Shown here one piece after another: positions 32,721-44,764 of a stretch of 64,000 bases of DNA; positions within the stretch are counted from its first letter, which is position 1, and each line of letters starts with the position of its first letter. This stretch comes from Coprinellus micaceus (lineage: Eukaryota; Basidiomycota; Agaricomycetes; Agaricales; Psathyrellaceae). The stretch is taken from contig OX596337.1 in NCBI GenBank assembly GCA_951394405.1, positions 2,728,001 through 2,792,000 of the forward strand. Reading direction: 5' to 3'. Under the pieces are notes generated by a model, which was not told the origin of the DNA, ran no database searches, and saw only the letters and a list, made by a program, of their open reading frames with translations. The translations under genes and the position numbers were made by a program.

Positions 32721-32924
32721 GGTGGCTCGGAGACGGACTCGGCGTGGGGCGGTCGGGGACAAAGCCCGAAGCTGGGGCTCCGGAGATAGCGGGCCGGCGA
32801 TTAGATCAAGGTATGTCAGCGCGTCATTCGCTGGTCTCCCTCGGTACAAGAGCTTAATCATCCCAGCTCCCCATCGCCGATACCCTCTCTCTCTTTCTAC
32901 CCACCACCAGCCCCCCTTGCCGCC

Positions 32925-34908
32925 ATGCCTCGCGAACGTTCGATGTCGGGGACCATCCCCTCCATGGAGACGGCCCACGACGACCTCAAAGATAACACTA
33001 TCATCATCGGTCTGTCCTTCGATCTCCCGAGTGACCTGTGCGCTTACCCTGCCACGTCTTAGTTTTTGGCGCCTCTGGAGATCTGGCCAAGAAGAAGGTA
33101 CTTGTTACTCTCTAGGGCTGGTTGCGATTGATATCAAGCCGGATACCAGACCCTGCCAGCGCTCTTTGGTCTGTTCCGCCAAAACTTCCTTCCCAAGGAC
33201 ACCAAGATCGTTGGGTATGCGCGCACCAAGATGGACAAGGCCGAGTTCGACAAGCGCGCGACGGGCTATATCAAAAACCCCGACGACAATCCCGAAATCT
33301 CCAACGCTATTGATGCGTTTAAGCAGACACTCTCCTATGTTGCTGGTGGTTACGAGGACGGCGAGTCGTTTGACAAGCTCAACCAGCATCTCGAGGAAAT
33401 CGAATCGCGCTATCAGTCGAAAGAGTGCAACCGCATCTTCTACCTTGCGCTCCCCCCGAGCGTATTCATCCCCGTCTCCCAGAACGTCAAGGAGCATTGC
33501 TATGTAACCAAGGGAGGCGTCAACCGCATCATCATTGAGAAGCCCTTTGGCAAGGACCTCGACTCGGCGCGTCACCTCTTGGGCTCTGTCAAGCAGTGGT
33601 GGACTGAGGATGAGACTTTCCGTATCGACCACTATCTCGGCAAGGAGATGGTTAAGAACTTGCTTGTACTCAGGTTTGCGAACATCGCCCTCGGTGCTGC
33701 CTGGGACAAGAACCACATCAGCAACGTTCAGATCACGTTCAAGGAGCCCTTTGGAACTGAGGGCCGTGGTGGCTACTTTGATGAATTCGGAATCATCCGT
33801 GACGTTCTGCAGAACCGTGCGTGGACCCTCTTCTACCGCGGGTAGGGGTTCTGCCTTACTGATACGATGACTATGCATTACCAGATTTGCTGCAGGTGCT
33901 GACCATCCTGACCATGGAGCGCCCTGTTTCTTTTGCCGCCGAGGATATCCGTGACGAAAAGGTACGTGGCTGATCGCCGGGTCGATGCAGTGGCGTCTTG
34001 ACATATCCCGTGTTGTCTAGGTTAAGGTCCTCCGCTCTATCCCTCCCATTGAGAAGGAGGACACCCTCCTGGGCCAGTATGTTTCCGCCAACGGAAAGCC
34101 CGGCTATCTCGACGACGATACCGTCCCTCCCAACTCAATTTGTCCCACCTTTGCCGCCACTACCCTCTGGATCCACAACCCGCGCTGGGAAGGTGTTCCG
34201 TTCATCCTCAAGGCTGGCAAAGGTACAGTCTTATCGCATCATGAATTTAATTTCGTCGCATCTCTGATTATCTCCGCCATAGCACTTAACGAGGCTAAGG
34301 TCGAGGTTCGCATCCAGTTCAAGGATGTTACCCAGGGTATCTTCAAGGATATCGCGCGCAACGAGCTCGTTATCCGCATCCAGCCCTCCGAGGCGGTTTA
34401 CATGAAGCTGAACACAAAGGCGCCTGGCTTGTACACTCGCGCGATCCCGACTGAAATGGACTTGACATACAAGAGGCGCTTCACAGAGGCGAAAATCCCA
34501 GAGGCGTACGAGAGTCTGATCCTCGACGCGCTTCGGGGCGATCATTCCAACTTCGTGCGTCATGACGAGCTTGACTATGCTTGGAAGGTGGGTATTTAGT
34601 GGTCTTCCTTTTGGCGAGAAGTTCTGGTTTCTGACTGCGTACTTTGGAATAGATCTTCACTCCCATTTTGCACTGGGTTGATGGCCAGAACGGTCCTCGA
34701 CCCAAGCCGTCGCCTTACCCCTACGGCTCGCGAGGTCCCAAGGAGCTCGAAGAATACATCAGGAAACGCGGCTACAGGCGGGCGGATGATGCTTAGTGAG
34801 TTTATTCTGGATTAACTGTCCAATTTAGAGCACCTGGACTGATGTTCTCTTCTCCTCTCCTACTCTCTTTGTAGCTTCTGGCCGGTTACGAACATGGCGA
34901 GCCTCTAG
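32925..34908 (+). CDS. Glucose-6-phosphate 1-dehydrogenase
   Basis: First enzyme of the oxidative pentose phosphate pathway: glucose 6-phosphate to 6-phosphogluconolactone with NADP reduction, in the cytosol. The N-terminus [20 protein letters not shown] leads to the Rossmann motif [12 protein letters not shown] (made by a splice at about 33062). Then [41 protein letters not shown], the active site [14 protein letters not shown] with the catalytic His, [38 protein letters not shown] and MDLTYKRRF. The C-terminus is [20 protein letters not shown] with the structural NADP site, and [10 protein letters not shown]. About seven introns, one directly after AKKK. All family motifs are intact, so the enzyme should be active. 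Confidence 0.97.
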
Positions 34909-35289
34909 GGTAGCGAAATGGATATCCTCTAACTTCGCACTGTATTACCATGCTCCTCTCAACGCGCTGTTGGCTTAGTTGTGTCTTGGTTGGAACAAAA
35001 AATGTATTTGTAGCTACACATTTGTTGTAAGGATGAATTCAATAACTCCAGTGGTCCATGGATGTTTTATACAAGAAGAGGCAGACTGTTGCAGAGCTGT
35101 ACAGGTATAACTACAGAAGCTGGTGTGGTGGTACGTGCGTGGTATATTGTGCAAAGCGGGCCGAAGCAAAGCAAAAAGGTGATACAGTGGAGGGAGAGTG
35201 GAAGACTCTGCGGATAGCACGGTCCAATGGATGCAGTACCCGAAGGCACACGATAATTATGAATGACACAGGGTGGCCTCCCCAAGACG
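34909..35289. other. Intergenic, convergent 3' ends
   Basis: Tail-to-tail gap between G6PD and the next minus-strand gene. A short imperfect hairpin (TGTAGCTACA near 35010) is visible; no gene is supported. Confidence 0.5.
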
Positions 35290-36138
35290 TTAGAAACGCT
35301 GGCCCTTGTAGACCTTGCGATTGGGGTCATCGAGGAGTTTCTGGAGTTTTTGACCGTCTTCCCGTATGCGACCCCGAGAGTCTTCGAGCCCAGGGAAAGC
35401 TCCGCCGGCAACCCAGCACTCGTGTAGTGCCAATGCGGCTTCGCGCATGGTTTCTACTTCTAGTGTGTCTGAGCGGTGCAGCGAGAGGATGATCTCGATG
35501 AGGCGGCCGAGGCCGGTGGACCAGGTTTGTAGGCCGAGCTCGGGATTAAGAGTCGAGTCGGTGAGGAGAAAAGAAGAGGCGAGGCGGAGCGATTGGCGAA
35601 GTACGTCTTGGTCTATGGATGACCCAGAAGAAGAGGAGGGTGGGGGTTCTGAGGATGAGGACTCGGAGGGGTCGGTCTGGGGTATTGACGCGGGTGTCGA
35701 CGCAGATGGAGGGGTGGGTGGTTGCCGTGAGGAAGAGGCAACAGATTGTGGCAACGAAGGGGAGGGCTGAGAGGCATGGGGTACCTCCTCTCCACGTTTC
35801 CTCTTCTTCTGAGGAGGTGAAGACGTCGAGGAGGAAGGCTCAGCAGGTTTAGGCTCTGACTTTGGAGTTGGCGTCGATGTCGACGGCTCCGAGGTCGGTT
35901 GCTCTCTCTGCTTGCCTTTTTTCATGACCGAGAGTGCCTGGACGACAAACGCTCCATAGTCCGTCGGTATGATCTATGGCGTCCAGCCACGATGTATTGA
36001 GTCGCAAGAACGAGAGAGCTGGCCTCGGATGTTTACCTCTTCGATATCCATGGCTTCGAAGGGTTCTTCTGCGCCCTCTGTGAAGCTCTCGCGGGGAACG
36101 GGAGGTTGGGGCATGGGGCGAAAGACATCGTTGAACAT
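35290..36138 (-). CDS. Hypothetical Ser/Pro-rich, NLS-bearing protein
   Basis: Not recognised. Two exons (36138-36037 and about 35986-35290) meet in phase 0. The start MFNDVFRPMPQPPVPRESF leads to an acidic stretch (MDIEE), then IIPTDYGAFVVQALSVMKKG. A long low-complexity region of Ser, Pro, Thr and Lys includes the likely nuclear signal KKRKRGEE. The C-terminal 100 residues are better ordered: LRQSLRLASSFLLTDSTLNP, LGRLIEIILSLHRSDTLEVE, TMREAALALHECWVAGGAF and DDPNRKVYKGQRF. The layout suggests a nuclear or chromatin-linked protein with one helical module, but no function is assigned. The ATG is only 148 bases from that of the CCDC47-type gene on the other strand. Confidence 0.75.
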
Positions 36139-36286
36139 GGCCGCCGGATGGAGGGGCAGCCTGAGCGCGTCTGAGCGAAGAAGTTCGCGCTTTAAATGAA
36201 CGTGAAAAGGGTCCGCTCGGCATTTGCCGGGCGCTTGAGTGCGCTGGCTTCTTTGCGCGGACGCCGGTCTTCTTCACTCCAACGGA

Positions 36287-38076
36287 ATGTCTTTCCTGAC
36301 CGAACTCATCCAGGGCATTACTCCTGCCCCTGTCCTCACCCCGGAGGAGTACGATGGCTGGGAGTTCCGCTGGAAGTACTTCGCCTTCAGGCCCGCCAGT
36401 ATGTGCATTCATTTTCGCTATCTCCCTTCCCGTGTGACACCCCATATCAGCTTTGAAGACCGAAGGCTACCTCGTATTGGGTCTCTTCGTCTATCTCCTC
36501 TTCACCTTTTACGGGATCTCGCGGAATAGTAGCAAGGCGAAGAAATGGTATGTCTCGTGTTCGCTTGACACGTAAAACGCGCTCCATACTGATGGTGCAA
36601 TTCAATTGAACTACTATCGTGTTCTGCATCTAGGCTTGCCGCGCACCTTCCTATTTACGAGCAGCAGTTCTCCCAACCCCAACCGAAGGACGGGCTCACG
36701 GCAGATGGCTATTCTGACTATTTCAACTTCTCCACCGGGCGCCGCAATGTTGGCTCACTGCACACCATCTTCACCCTCCGGCCACGTCACGACCTCTTCC
36801 AGATCCTCTATCAGTTCGCCTGGGGCTTGGTTGACCTGCACTATCACCCCGAAGACGAGGTTCAGCTCGACTTTAAGCTCGCGCCTGGAGCTTTGCCTCA
36901 CGACTTTGTGTGGGGTGTTGTCGCCAAAGATGACCTCCTGTCTGTTAAGAAGGACCGATGGGATCTGGTGCGTTGCACCTTATGCTTTAGCACTGACGCG
37001 AGGCACTTATCTCTCCTCGACGCATGCTTGTTCTTTCTGTTAGACTTTCACCAAAACCACGGAAACCCCTGCTCTACCTTCCACGTTCTCGGTCATGTCT
37101 GGTGAGGCACCCCTTCTAACCGGCCACCGCGCCTCCAGGAAGGCTTTCGTGAAGGGATTCGCTCGCTGACACGGTCATCTCCTTCCTCTTTCCAGAATTC
37201 GCCGACATAACGGACAACATGCTCAAGCCACTCGGCGGCTTCTCATTCGTCGAGGCGCTTAAAGACCCCAAGATTCAACCTTATTTCCGTTCCTTCTCTG
37301 TAAGTAATTTATCTCTGCATCCTGGAAGTTTCTGCGCCACTACACGACCTTTTCATTCGCCGTGAGCTTGGGAGAGAGATACTGCTCTGTCTCTCACATG
37401 GTCATTGCCATTTACTACCTCGCGTCTGGGGGTTTTCAGCCCTTAACCCTTTACCCTCGCTTAGAGGAAATCGCTTTCCATTTCTATAGTATCCCGTCAC
37501 TTTGCTCCGTGCACGAGGCTGTACAGCGAAGCCTTCATGCGCCAACAATCTGGACCGTCTACCTCACCCCATTCATTTTGCTGTCGATCCACCTGCCTTG
37601 CTACTGTTCCACATTTACACCCTCAACCCAACCTCTCCTCTCCTTGCCTCACTAATGCCCTACTCTCACAGATCACCGACCAGCCCCGCCAACGCCCCCT
37701 CACCCCCTTGACACCTGATGCGCGCGAAAAGCACGTCATCCTCAACCTCCGGCTTCCCCCCTCGTCCCAAGCCTACACCACCATTCCCCTTGTTTCCTCC
37801 CTCTTTACCCTCATCGACAACCTCGGCAAACTCAGCGTCCGCCCCGAGACCAAGTCCAAGCTCAAGAAGGCTAGGGAGGACGCCGACAAGTCGATCGCGA
37901 AGGAGGCGGATGAGGAGAGGAAGGAGGAGGAGGCGGAAAAGAAGGCTGCGGAAAAGAAGAGGAAAGACGAGGAGAGGATGGCTAAGCTGAGTCCGGCAGA
38001 GCAGAAGAAGGAGTTGGAGAAGGAGAAGAAGAGGGCACTGAGGAAGGCGCAGGGCAAGGTTGCGATTAGGAAGTGA
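36287..38076 (+). CDS. CCDC47/PAT10-like ER membrane protein (DUF1682)
   Basis: Predicted ER membrane protein of the CCDC47 family, which in animals is part of the PAT complex helping multi-pass protein insertion; yeast has an uncharacterised relative. Exons give MSFLTELIQGITPAPVLTPE, a transmembrane segment (GYLVLGLFVYLLFTFYGISR), HLPIYEQQFSQPQ, DGYSDYFNFSTGRRNVGSLH, TIFTLRPRHDLFQILYQFAW, FKLAPGALPHDFVWGVVAKD, FADITDNMLKPLG and REKHVILNLRLPPSSQAYTT. The order GRRN, FTL and H-D-F-V-W is typical of the family. The C-terminus is a long, highly charged Lys/Glu coiled coil (KEADEERKEEEAEKKAAEKK) ending VAIRK. About six short introns. It shares a 148-base bidirectional promoter with the preceding gene. 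Confidence 0.88.
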
Positions 38077-38853
38077 GGGGTAGTGGGATTAAGCGCCCGT
38101 GCGCTTCCTTGTTCGCTTCCGGACCTTATCACCGTGCTCCACTGGTGACGCGACTACTCGACGTCGCTGTTCACCTCTTGTCTAATGTTTTGGGGTGCTC
38201 TGTGTACGACTAGACTTAGGACTACTTTGTTGTACCAATTCCTGTACACTGAGGCACGCATCGAGAAGCGTCTCTCGTCCGTTCATTGTTTGTGCTCCGT
38301 TATCTATCTATCCGATTTATACATACTATTACCTGGCTTCTCGACTCTCTCATGTTGTATCTACGGTTCGGCGACCATTAACCACTGACACAAAAATGAC
38401 CCCCCGTGTTCCTGTTCCTTCCAGAAATCCAAACTGGTAGATTGACCGTGGACTATATAGGAACATGGTTAATCCATAAAATACGAGGGACAGCGATTAA
38501 CACGAAATGAGTGGGTGGTAGTCCGTAACAGATATTACACTAGAGCGAGAGGCGGGTGGCTAGCGGAGAGTGTGTGCAAGGGTAGGGCGTCGGCAGGAGG
38601 GTATGAGGTATGTATGCACTTTGAAGCAGGCAGGCAAAGGGCCTTCATGTCCATGGTGAAGGCGAAAACGCGAATGGGAGACACCAACAACATCCAGTAA
38701 GTCAGTCAATAGGGAGAAGGAGCGGGAGGAAAGGAGCGACAGGGGTGAGGCGAGGAGTAACTACGGTAGGTATGGTGTATCATCGTAAATTGTGGACCCA
38801 GAAAACAACACAAATGTTCATCTACATCGCACAAATCGTCATAGGCAAAGCCT
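38077..38853. other. Intergenic, convergent 3' ends
   Basis: Nearly 800 bases between CCDC47 (plus) and the aspartic protease (minus). I see UTR-like sequence and no supported gene, RNA or repeat. Confidence 0.55.
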
Positions 38854-41074
38854 TTAATAAACCGAAGACTTCGGACGATCGCCCATGGAGCTCTTGCCAT
38901 AGAACGCAGGCGAGGGGGGCACGAACGTGTCCTCCGTGAGCGCCATCGACACGGGTTCGTACACATGCACGCTCCCGGGCGACGTAGGCCCGTTCGGCGT
39001 CGGCGGCGCCCCAGCAATGTAGCTGTTAACAGGGTTCAGGGGCAGCGGGCTCACACGTCCACGGGGATGGCGGGCAGTAGCGCGTCGTCGGCGCTTGCGA
39101 ATGAAGCTGACGAGCCAGACGATCGAGCAGATGACGACGATGAGTGCGTTAAGGGCGACGACGGCGAGGATGGCCGGCATCCAGGTTCCAATCATCTCGA
39201 GGGACTTGGAGATGTCGTTGGAGATGTAGAAGGAGGGTGCGACTGAGACTCCGTCGAGACCAACGAAAGTGATGTTTGTCCGTGGGGTGCCACCGCGTTG
39301 CTTGTGGAAGTTGACGGAGGCCTCGTCGGGGTCGATGATAGAAAGGAGTTTGACGTAGGGGTTGCCCATCTTGCCGGACGAGTCGTAGTCCCCAAAGTCA
39401 TATAGTGAGTAGACGGAGCGCAGGACGTTGTCACCGATTAGCCAGTCGCTAGGGGGAAGCGCTAAGTTGCTATTGGAAAGTTCGGAGTAGTGAATGGAAC
39501 GTACAAATCCCAGTCGGGTCCAAGGCTTTGCGGAACAAAGGACCCAATACACTTGCTATTGGCATCAGCTGTTATTCTTGGGGATACGTCAAGAGGGTGG
39601 ATAGGGAATACTTGGCCGCTAGAGATGATGGTCAGCACCAAGAGCGCCAACCCTGAGTTTTCACAACCGACATACCCGATTTGCACTGCCATGTTGATTT
39701 CCTCTTCACAAGGAACGCGCCAGTAGCCGATTGAGCTATCGTACGCTGCACCGGAAATATTGCCATATATTTTCTCGACAATTTCTGTTGGGGCATAGCT
39801 AACGGCCTAATGTTAGCTGAGGGACGGATGAATGGTGAAAGCGGACTTGCGTGTAGGACGATCCGCTGTCAAGCAGAACAACAGCCTTGTTCGAAGGCGC
39901 GCCGGTGATCTTCGTCGTTCCCGGTGTGATCGTCGTGTTCACGATGAGTGCATCGAGGAGTACGTTCCAACGGTAAGGGTTGGCGGGAGGCCATGTTGGA
40001 ATTTCTTCGTTGATCTCAATTGCCTTGTAGTCATCTTCGAGCTCGCCTGTTCCATGTCAGGCAGGGACTAGAAGAAAAATAGGGCACCGCCACGCACCAA
40101 TGGTGAAACTTCCCTCCACCTCGTCGTCGCCCTGCGTTGATCTGTGGAGCGCGAAGGTAATGTAATTCGGCTCGCTGGGGTTGGCTTCGAAGAGGTTCTG
40201 CAACAGACTCTTGCCTGTCGAGGACTGGACTTTGGTAAGAGCGTCGTCGATGGACGATAGCCGGGTGAATCCAAGACCAGCAATGCCGTCTGCACCATAG
40301 CCCAAGGCTGGGTTCTGGGCTGACTGGGCGTCGACGAAGGCTTGACTTGAGACGGATATGCTGTAATCACGGATTAGAAGGCTTCTTGTGGATACGGTGC
40401 GAGGTTCGGGCGCACTTGAGGAATTCCACTGGTGCGTAGGAGATAGTACCGTAAGCCCAACCAATAGCGTACTGTGTTGGGGGTCAGTGCTGCGGAGGCG
40501 GATAAGCGAAGCGGGATATTTTCACCGTAAGGTTGTGGGTCAATGTCTAGGGGTATGTCAGTATAACGTCGAAAGAAGGGGATTGAGTTGGGACGCACTG
40601 TTTGGGTTGAACCAGGGATTGGCGACTTCTCGCCCTTGATGAAGAGGTCGGAGGAGCCGGTGTCGAGTTGAACAGCATAGTCTGGGTTGGAATGAGGATA
40701 CACGTTGAGCGCCAGCACCGAAGTAACTCACCAACTCCCCCAACGGTGATCTAGACAATATTTCAGCGCTAAAACAAGAGACTACAGCAAGAGAACGCAC
40801 ATCGGCCAGGTAGATCAGGTCATGAACAGAGCTTTCGAGGCCGGCAGGTCAGAAGTGCGTACGACAGGATGAAAGGGCGGGCGTACTTGAGACTGAATGA
40901 GCTGTCGGTGTCATCTCCACTCGATCCGACGCTCGTCTGGGAGTCTGACGAAGACTGAGGCTCCCTGCGGTGAATGTGCGGTGCGTTCGACTTGACCTGA
41001 CGGAAGCTGCCCCTGCTTGCTAGTGCATTGTGGGCGGAGAGGGAAGCGAGGAGGAGAAAGGACAGGGCTTTCAT
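38854..41074 (-). CDS. Secreted/membrane aspartic protease (A1 family) with C-terminal span
   Basis: Pepsin-family endopeptidase entering the secretory pathway. The signal peptide is MKALSFLLLASLSAHNALAS; a short propeptide with dibasic HRRE follows. The first catalytic site is AVQLDTGSSDLF and the second VVLLDSGSSYTQ, so both Asp are intact. Other pepsin landmarks are GADGIAGLGFTRLSS and WLIGDNVLRSVYSLYDFGD. After the catalytic domain comes a hydrophobic span (AILAVVALNALIVVICSIVW), then RKRRRRATARHPRGR and a Pro/Ser-rich cytosolic tail ending DRPKSSVY. This is a type I membrane layout, unlike GPI-anchored yapsins. About ten introns. A TATATA box lies about 60 bases upstream. Start 41074 is chosen for the signal peptide; substrate and location (plasma membrane or vacuole) are unknown. 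Confidence 0.92.
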
Positions 41075-41471
41075 GACCAAATGAGCGGAGACCAGACGGG
41101 GAGAGGGACCCCAGTTGACGTTGAGGAATATATAGAGGGGACGTGGTGGCGAGAAGGGAAAGCTCTGCCATGTGTCCACAAGAATTCATCAAATCAACGC
41201 CCGCAACTGCATTCCTTGTTCTTCTGCGCTCTAGTCTCAAATTCAAATATTCTATCTCGCATTCCCTCTCCTCGTCCAGTTATTTCTTGTCGTCGTCGCC
41301 CCGAACAAGCTTTGGAGAGCGTTTAATTGCCACACCAGGCCCGAGGAGGGATGATTGATGGATGACTCAGCACTGTCATGTGCCTTTACCCCGCGTTCAG
41401 TCCCGGTCCGGAACTTGGGTCTGGGGAAGCTATAAGCGCCATGGTCCCGCAATCCCTCTCCTCCTTCTCCA
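41075..41471. other. Divergent intergenic region, protease/HOT
   Basis: Promoters of the aspartic protease (minus, TATA near 41135) and the transhydrogenase (plus). A TATAAGC word at 41431 could serve the plus gene. No gene is seen. Confidence 0.5.
41133..41140 (-). promoter_or_regulatory. TATA box for the aspartic protease gene
   Basis: Minus-strand TCTATATATT lies about 60 bases before the protease ATG at 41074, a standard fungal TATA position. Confidence 0.5.
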
Positions 41472-43890
41472 ATGGCCGCTGCATCCAGAAACACCATCTT
41501 GCGCCTCATCAACGCGTCTCAGCACACCAGCTGCCCCTGCCACGGTTCCCATGCCCACGCGCACCACCCCCATGGCCAGCTTCAAGCTATAAACCAGTTG
41601 CGTCACTTTGCAACCCCTGTTCCCGAGCGCGAGTATGCTTTCGAGGTAAGGGATACCCCTCATACACCTACGGAAGGCTATTAACCTTGGCTCAAGGTTG
41701 CCGCATCCAACCTGCGTTTCGGAGATGGCGTTACGCGTGAAGTGGGAATGGACTTGAAGAATATGAAGGCTCGCAAGGTGTGTGTTCGACTTCTCCCGGC
41801 TTGGTCCTACAAGTTGACATTGCCAGGTTGGAGTGTTCACAGACCCCAACGTCGCAAAGCTCAAGCCCATGAAAACTGTACGTTCGCCCACTACCCATGT
41901 CCCCATGGAGTTCCTGACCCACGCCCCTATTACCCCAGACTATCGCCGCACTCGAAGCAGAAACCGACTTGCCTTTTGAGGTCTACGACAGGGTCGTCGC
42001 AGAGCCTACCGAGGAGAGCTGGCGCGACGCCATTGCATGGGCGAGGGACCACGACTTCAGTCACTTTTTAGCGTACGCACCTCTCCTAACCTCATCACTC
42101 GCTCGGCTCGGTTTACCAAAGTTCCTGCAGGGTCGGAGGAGGAAGCGTCATCGACACCGCCAAAGCGGCGAACTTGTGGGTCCCAGTGTTTATTCCCTCC
42201 AACAAATCACCCGTCTGATTTATAGAGAACAGGTTCACTGTGTACAAAGATGCTGATCTCATGGACTTTATCAACGCTCCTATTGGCAAAGGTCTCCCCA
42301 TCAAGCAGACTCTAAGGCCGCTCATCGCGGTGCCCACGACCGCCGGGACTGGGTCAGAAACCACCGGCACGGCAATCTTAGATATAACCTCCCGAGCGTT
42401 CAAAACAGGCATAGCTAACCGGGCGCTCAAGCCAGTTCTTGGTGTTGTCGTATGTGATGTGGTGCTCGCCTTCGATGGGACCCACAATAACACTGAAATG
42501 CTTTCCCTTTCTGTGCATAGGACGTCCACAACACTGAGAGCTGTCCCACCGCTGTTCAAATCAGCGCCGGTCTTGATGTTCTCTTCCATAGTCTCGAAAG
42601 TTATACCGCGATCCCGTAAGTCGGTTTGTCTTCCCGTGGCCACATACTTCTCCGTATATTCACATTGCCACCAGATACACCGAACGACACCCCCGACCGG
42701 CGAACCCTATTCTTCGACCAGCCTACCAAGGCAGCAACCCCGTCGCCGACATCTTCTCATTGTGGGCTCTTCAAACGACTGTTGCAAACCTCCCCAAAGT
42801 CGCGAAAGACCACGATGATCCCGAAGCCCGTCGACAGATGCTGTACGTCTCCTTTGAATACAATGTTATTTCGAATAACTGGTTTCTTACTGTCAATGTG
42901 GGCGCTGACAACGCGCCCATGTACTTGGTCACCTTTTAGGCTGGCGTCTTCCTTCGCAGGAATCGGTTTCGGGAATGCAGGCGTACATCTTTGTCATGGC
43001 ATGAGCTATCCCGTAAGTCTTTGCCACACAAACGCCCACACAAGGGATTAGCGACCCTCATACGGCCCCATCATTCTCCCCGAGGAGATAGGATCTCTCC
43101 CTTCTGCTTGTTTGTTTGTTGACACCAAGCGCCCAAGGGACCCACTTCCGATTGACGATACGCCCTTTTGTCGAAACTACATACTGAACTTCTTTCGTCT
43201 AGATTTCTGGTCTCAACAAGAAAGGACCAAAATACAAGCACCCAGGATACGTTACCGATCTGCCCATCATACCTCACGGAGTTAGGTGAGTGGGCGCCTA
43301 CCGACCCTCTATTTGCCGAGCGCCTACAATGAACCCTTACTAACCGCAACACGCCATTTTGATCAGTGTTGCTTTGACAGGACCCGCAGGTACGCTTGAA
43401 TTGCCTTCTCATTCGCCCTCCCCAGAGCCATGTCTAACCATTTGCACAATACTAAACAGTGTTCGAGTTCACTGCTCCCTCTGCGCCTGACCGCCACCGC
43501 CAAGTCCTTGCGACCTTCAACGGCATAACCGTGACCGACCCCTTCATTCTCAGGATTGCAGACAGGGACCTCGGTGCCCACGTCTACGAGGCCATCGCCA
43601 AATTCCTGGACCAACTTGGTGTGCCGCGAGGCCTGAAAGCAGTCGGGTGCGTACCATTCATTCCCGTTCTCCTCATTCGATTCCATCGCGAACAGGCAAA
43701 AGGCTAACGACTGGGTAAAATTTCGGCCCGCTATGCACACAGGTACAAACGCTCCGACGTTGAGATGCTCGCTGAAGGCACCCTTCCGCAGCGCCGCGTA
43801 CTCGACCTGGCGCCCGGAATTGGTGACGTTGTGGGTTCGGATGGTAGGGAGCACATTACCAGGATTTTGGAGCGCTCCTTTGAGTATTAG
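41472..43890 (+). CDS. Hydroxyacid-oxoacid transhydrogenase (ADHFE1/HOT)
   Basis: Mitochondrial iron-dependent alcohol-dehydrogenase family enzyme. HOT couples oxidation of 4-hydroxybutyrate to reduction of 2-oxoglutarate without free cofactor. The N-terminus [20 protein letters not shown], Arg-containing and low in acid, suits a mitochondrial presequence; an NH-rich run follows ([12 protein letters not shown]). Motifs in order: [119 protein letters not shown] (iron-binding His), [20 protein letters not shown] (second iron-binding His cluster) and [20 protein letters not shown]. The end is [15 protein letters not shown]. About twelve introns. The HOT-type C-terminal layout argues against a plain fermentative ADH. 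Confidence 0.93.
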
Positions 43891-44764
43891 ATGCACCATA
43901 TGTGTACTGACTATTTCATACCATACCCTTCTGCATCGTGTGCGGCGAGTTCAATATGGACGGCAACCACACATATCTCTCCACCCATGATTGCAGGGTC
44001 CCCTACACTTCCATCTCACCATATATACCTCCTGTATTTTTACTACTCGCTTAACGCTTGCATTATCCGGTTGATTTATTTGTTTAGTGGTAGATAGCCG
44101 TCGTCGCTATGGAGCGACAACTGAATGGCAAGTGCTTCCATTGACTTCTCAGCAGGACGATGTGGGCGCTTAGAGGTGTACCGAAATGGAAATCTGCGAT
44201 ACACGCGTGAATTGTGGGCGCTTGCGGTGCCTGTCCCGTGTGCGGCCGGTCTTTCCTTCTTGCATTCTGGTGTGAAGAAAGAGAAAATATATTGAAAGCT
44301 TGTCTTCGTGGATACCCCCCGCTGCACATGGCCATGGGATTGAATAGACTGAATGACGGTGTCTTTGGCTCGCCAACCGCCAATTGTAAGGGTCCCTTCT
44401 GCGGCGCCCAGTTGCTGGGAGTGTGTGTCCAGGTCATATGTATGTCTTCCATTGCATCTAAGTATGCATCCCGAGCAACAGGCTATCACAAGTCTCTTCC
44501 TATATACCCCTGTCACCCACGTTTGAAAATCAATGGCGAGGGTTGCAGAAAGTAGACGAAAGGGACCCAGGTATGCAGGATAATCTAGAGCAGATTCCGT
44601 ATGTGTAAGCATGAGATAAGGTCCTTGGATATTAATCGAGTCGTAAAGTAGAGGGCACGCTGACCGGAAAGAAATGCGAAAGACAGGTCCGAGGGGTGGA
44701 GGTCGAAGTAGATAACAGCTAGGAAGGCCGCACTCTGTGGGCACTTGATGTAAGGAAATATGCA
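43891..44764. other. Intergenic, convergent 3' ends
   Basis: Tail-to-tail gap of about 870 bases. A 229-codon open frame on minus (44076-44765) lies directly after the PX-gene stop but shows no domain and no splice support, so I treat it as UTR. Confidence 0.5.
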
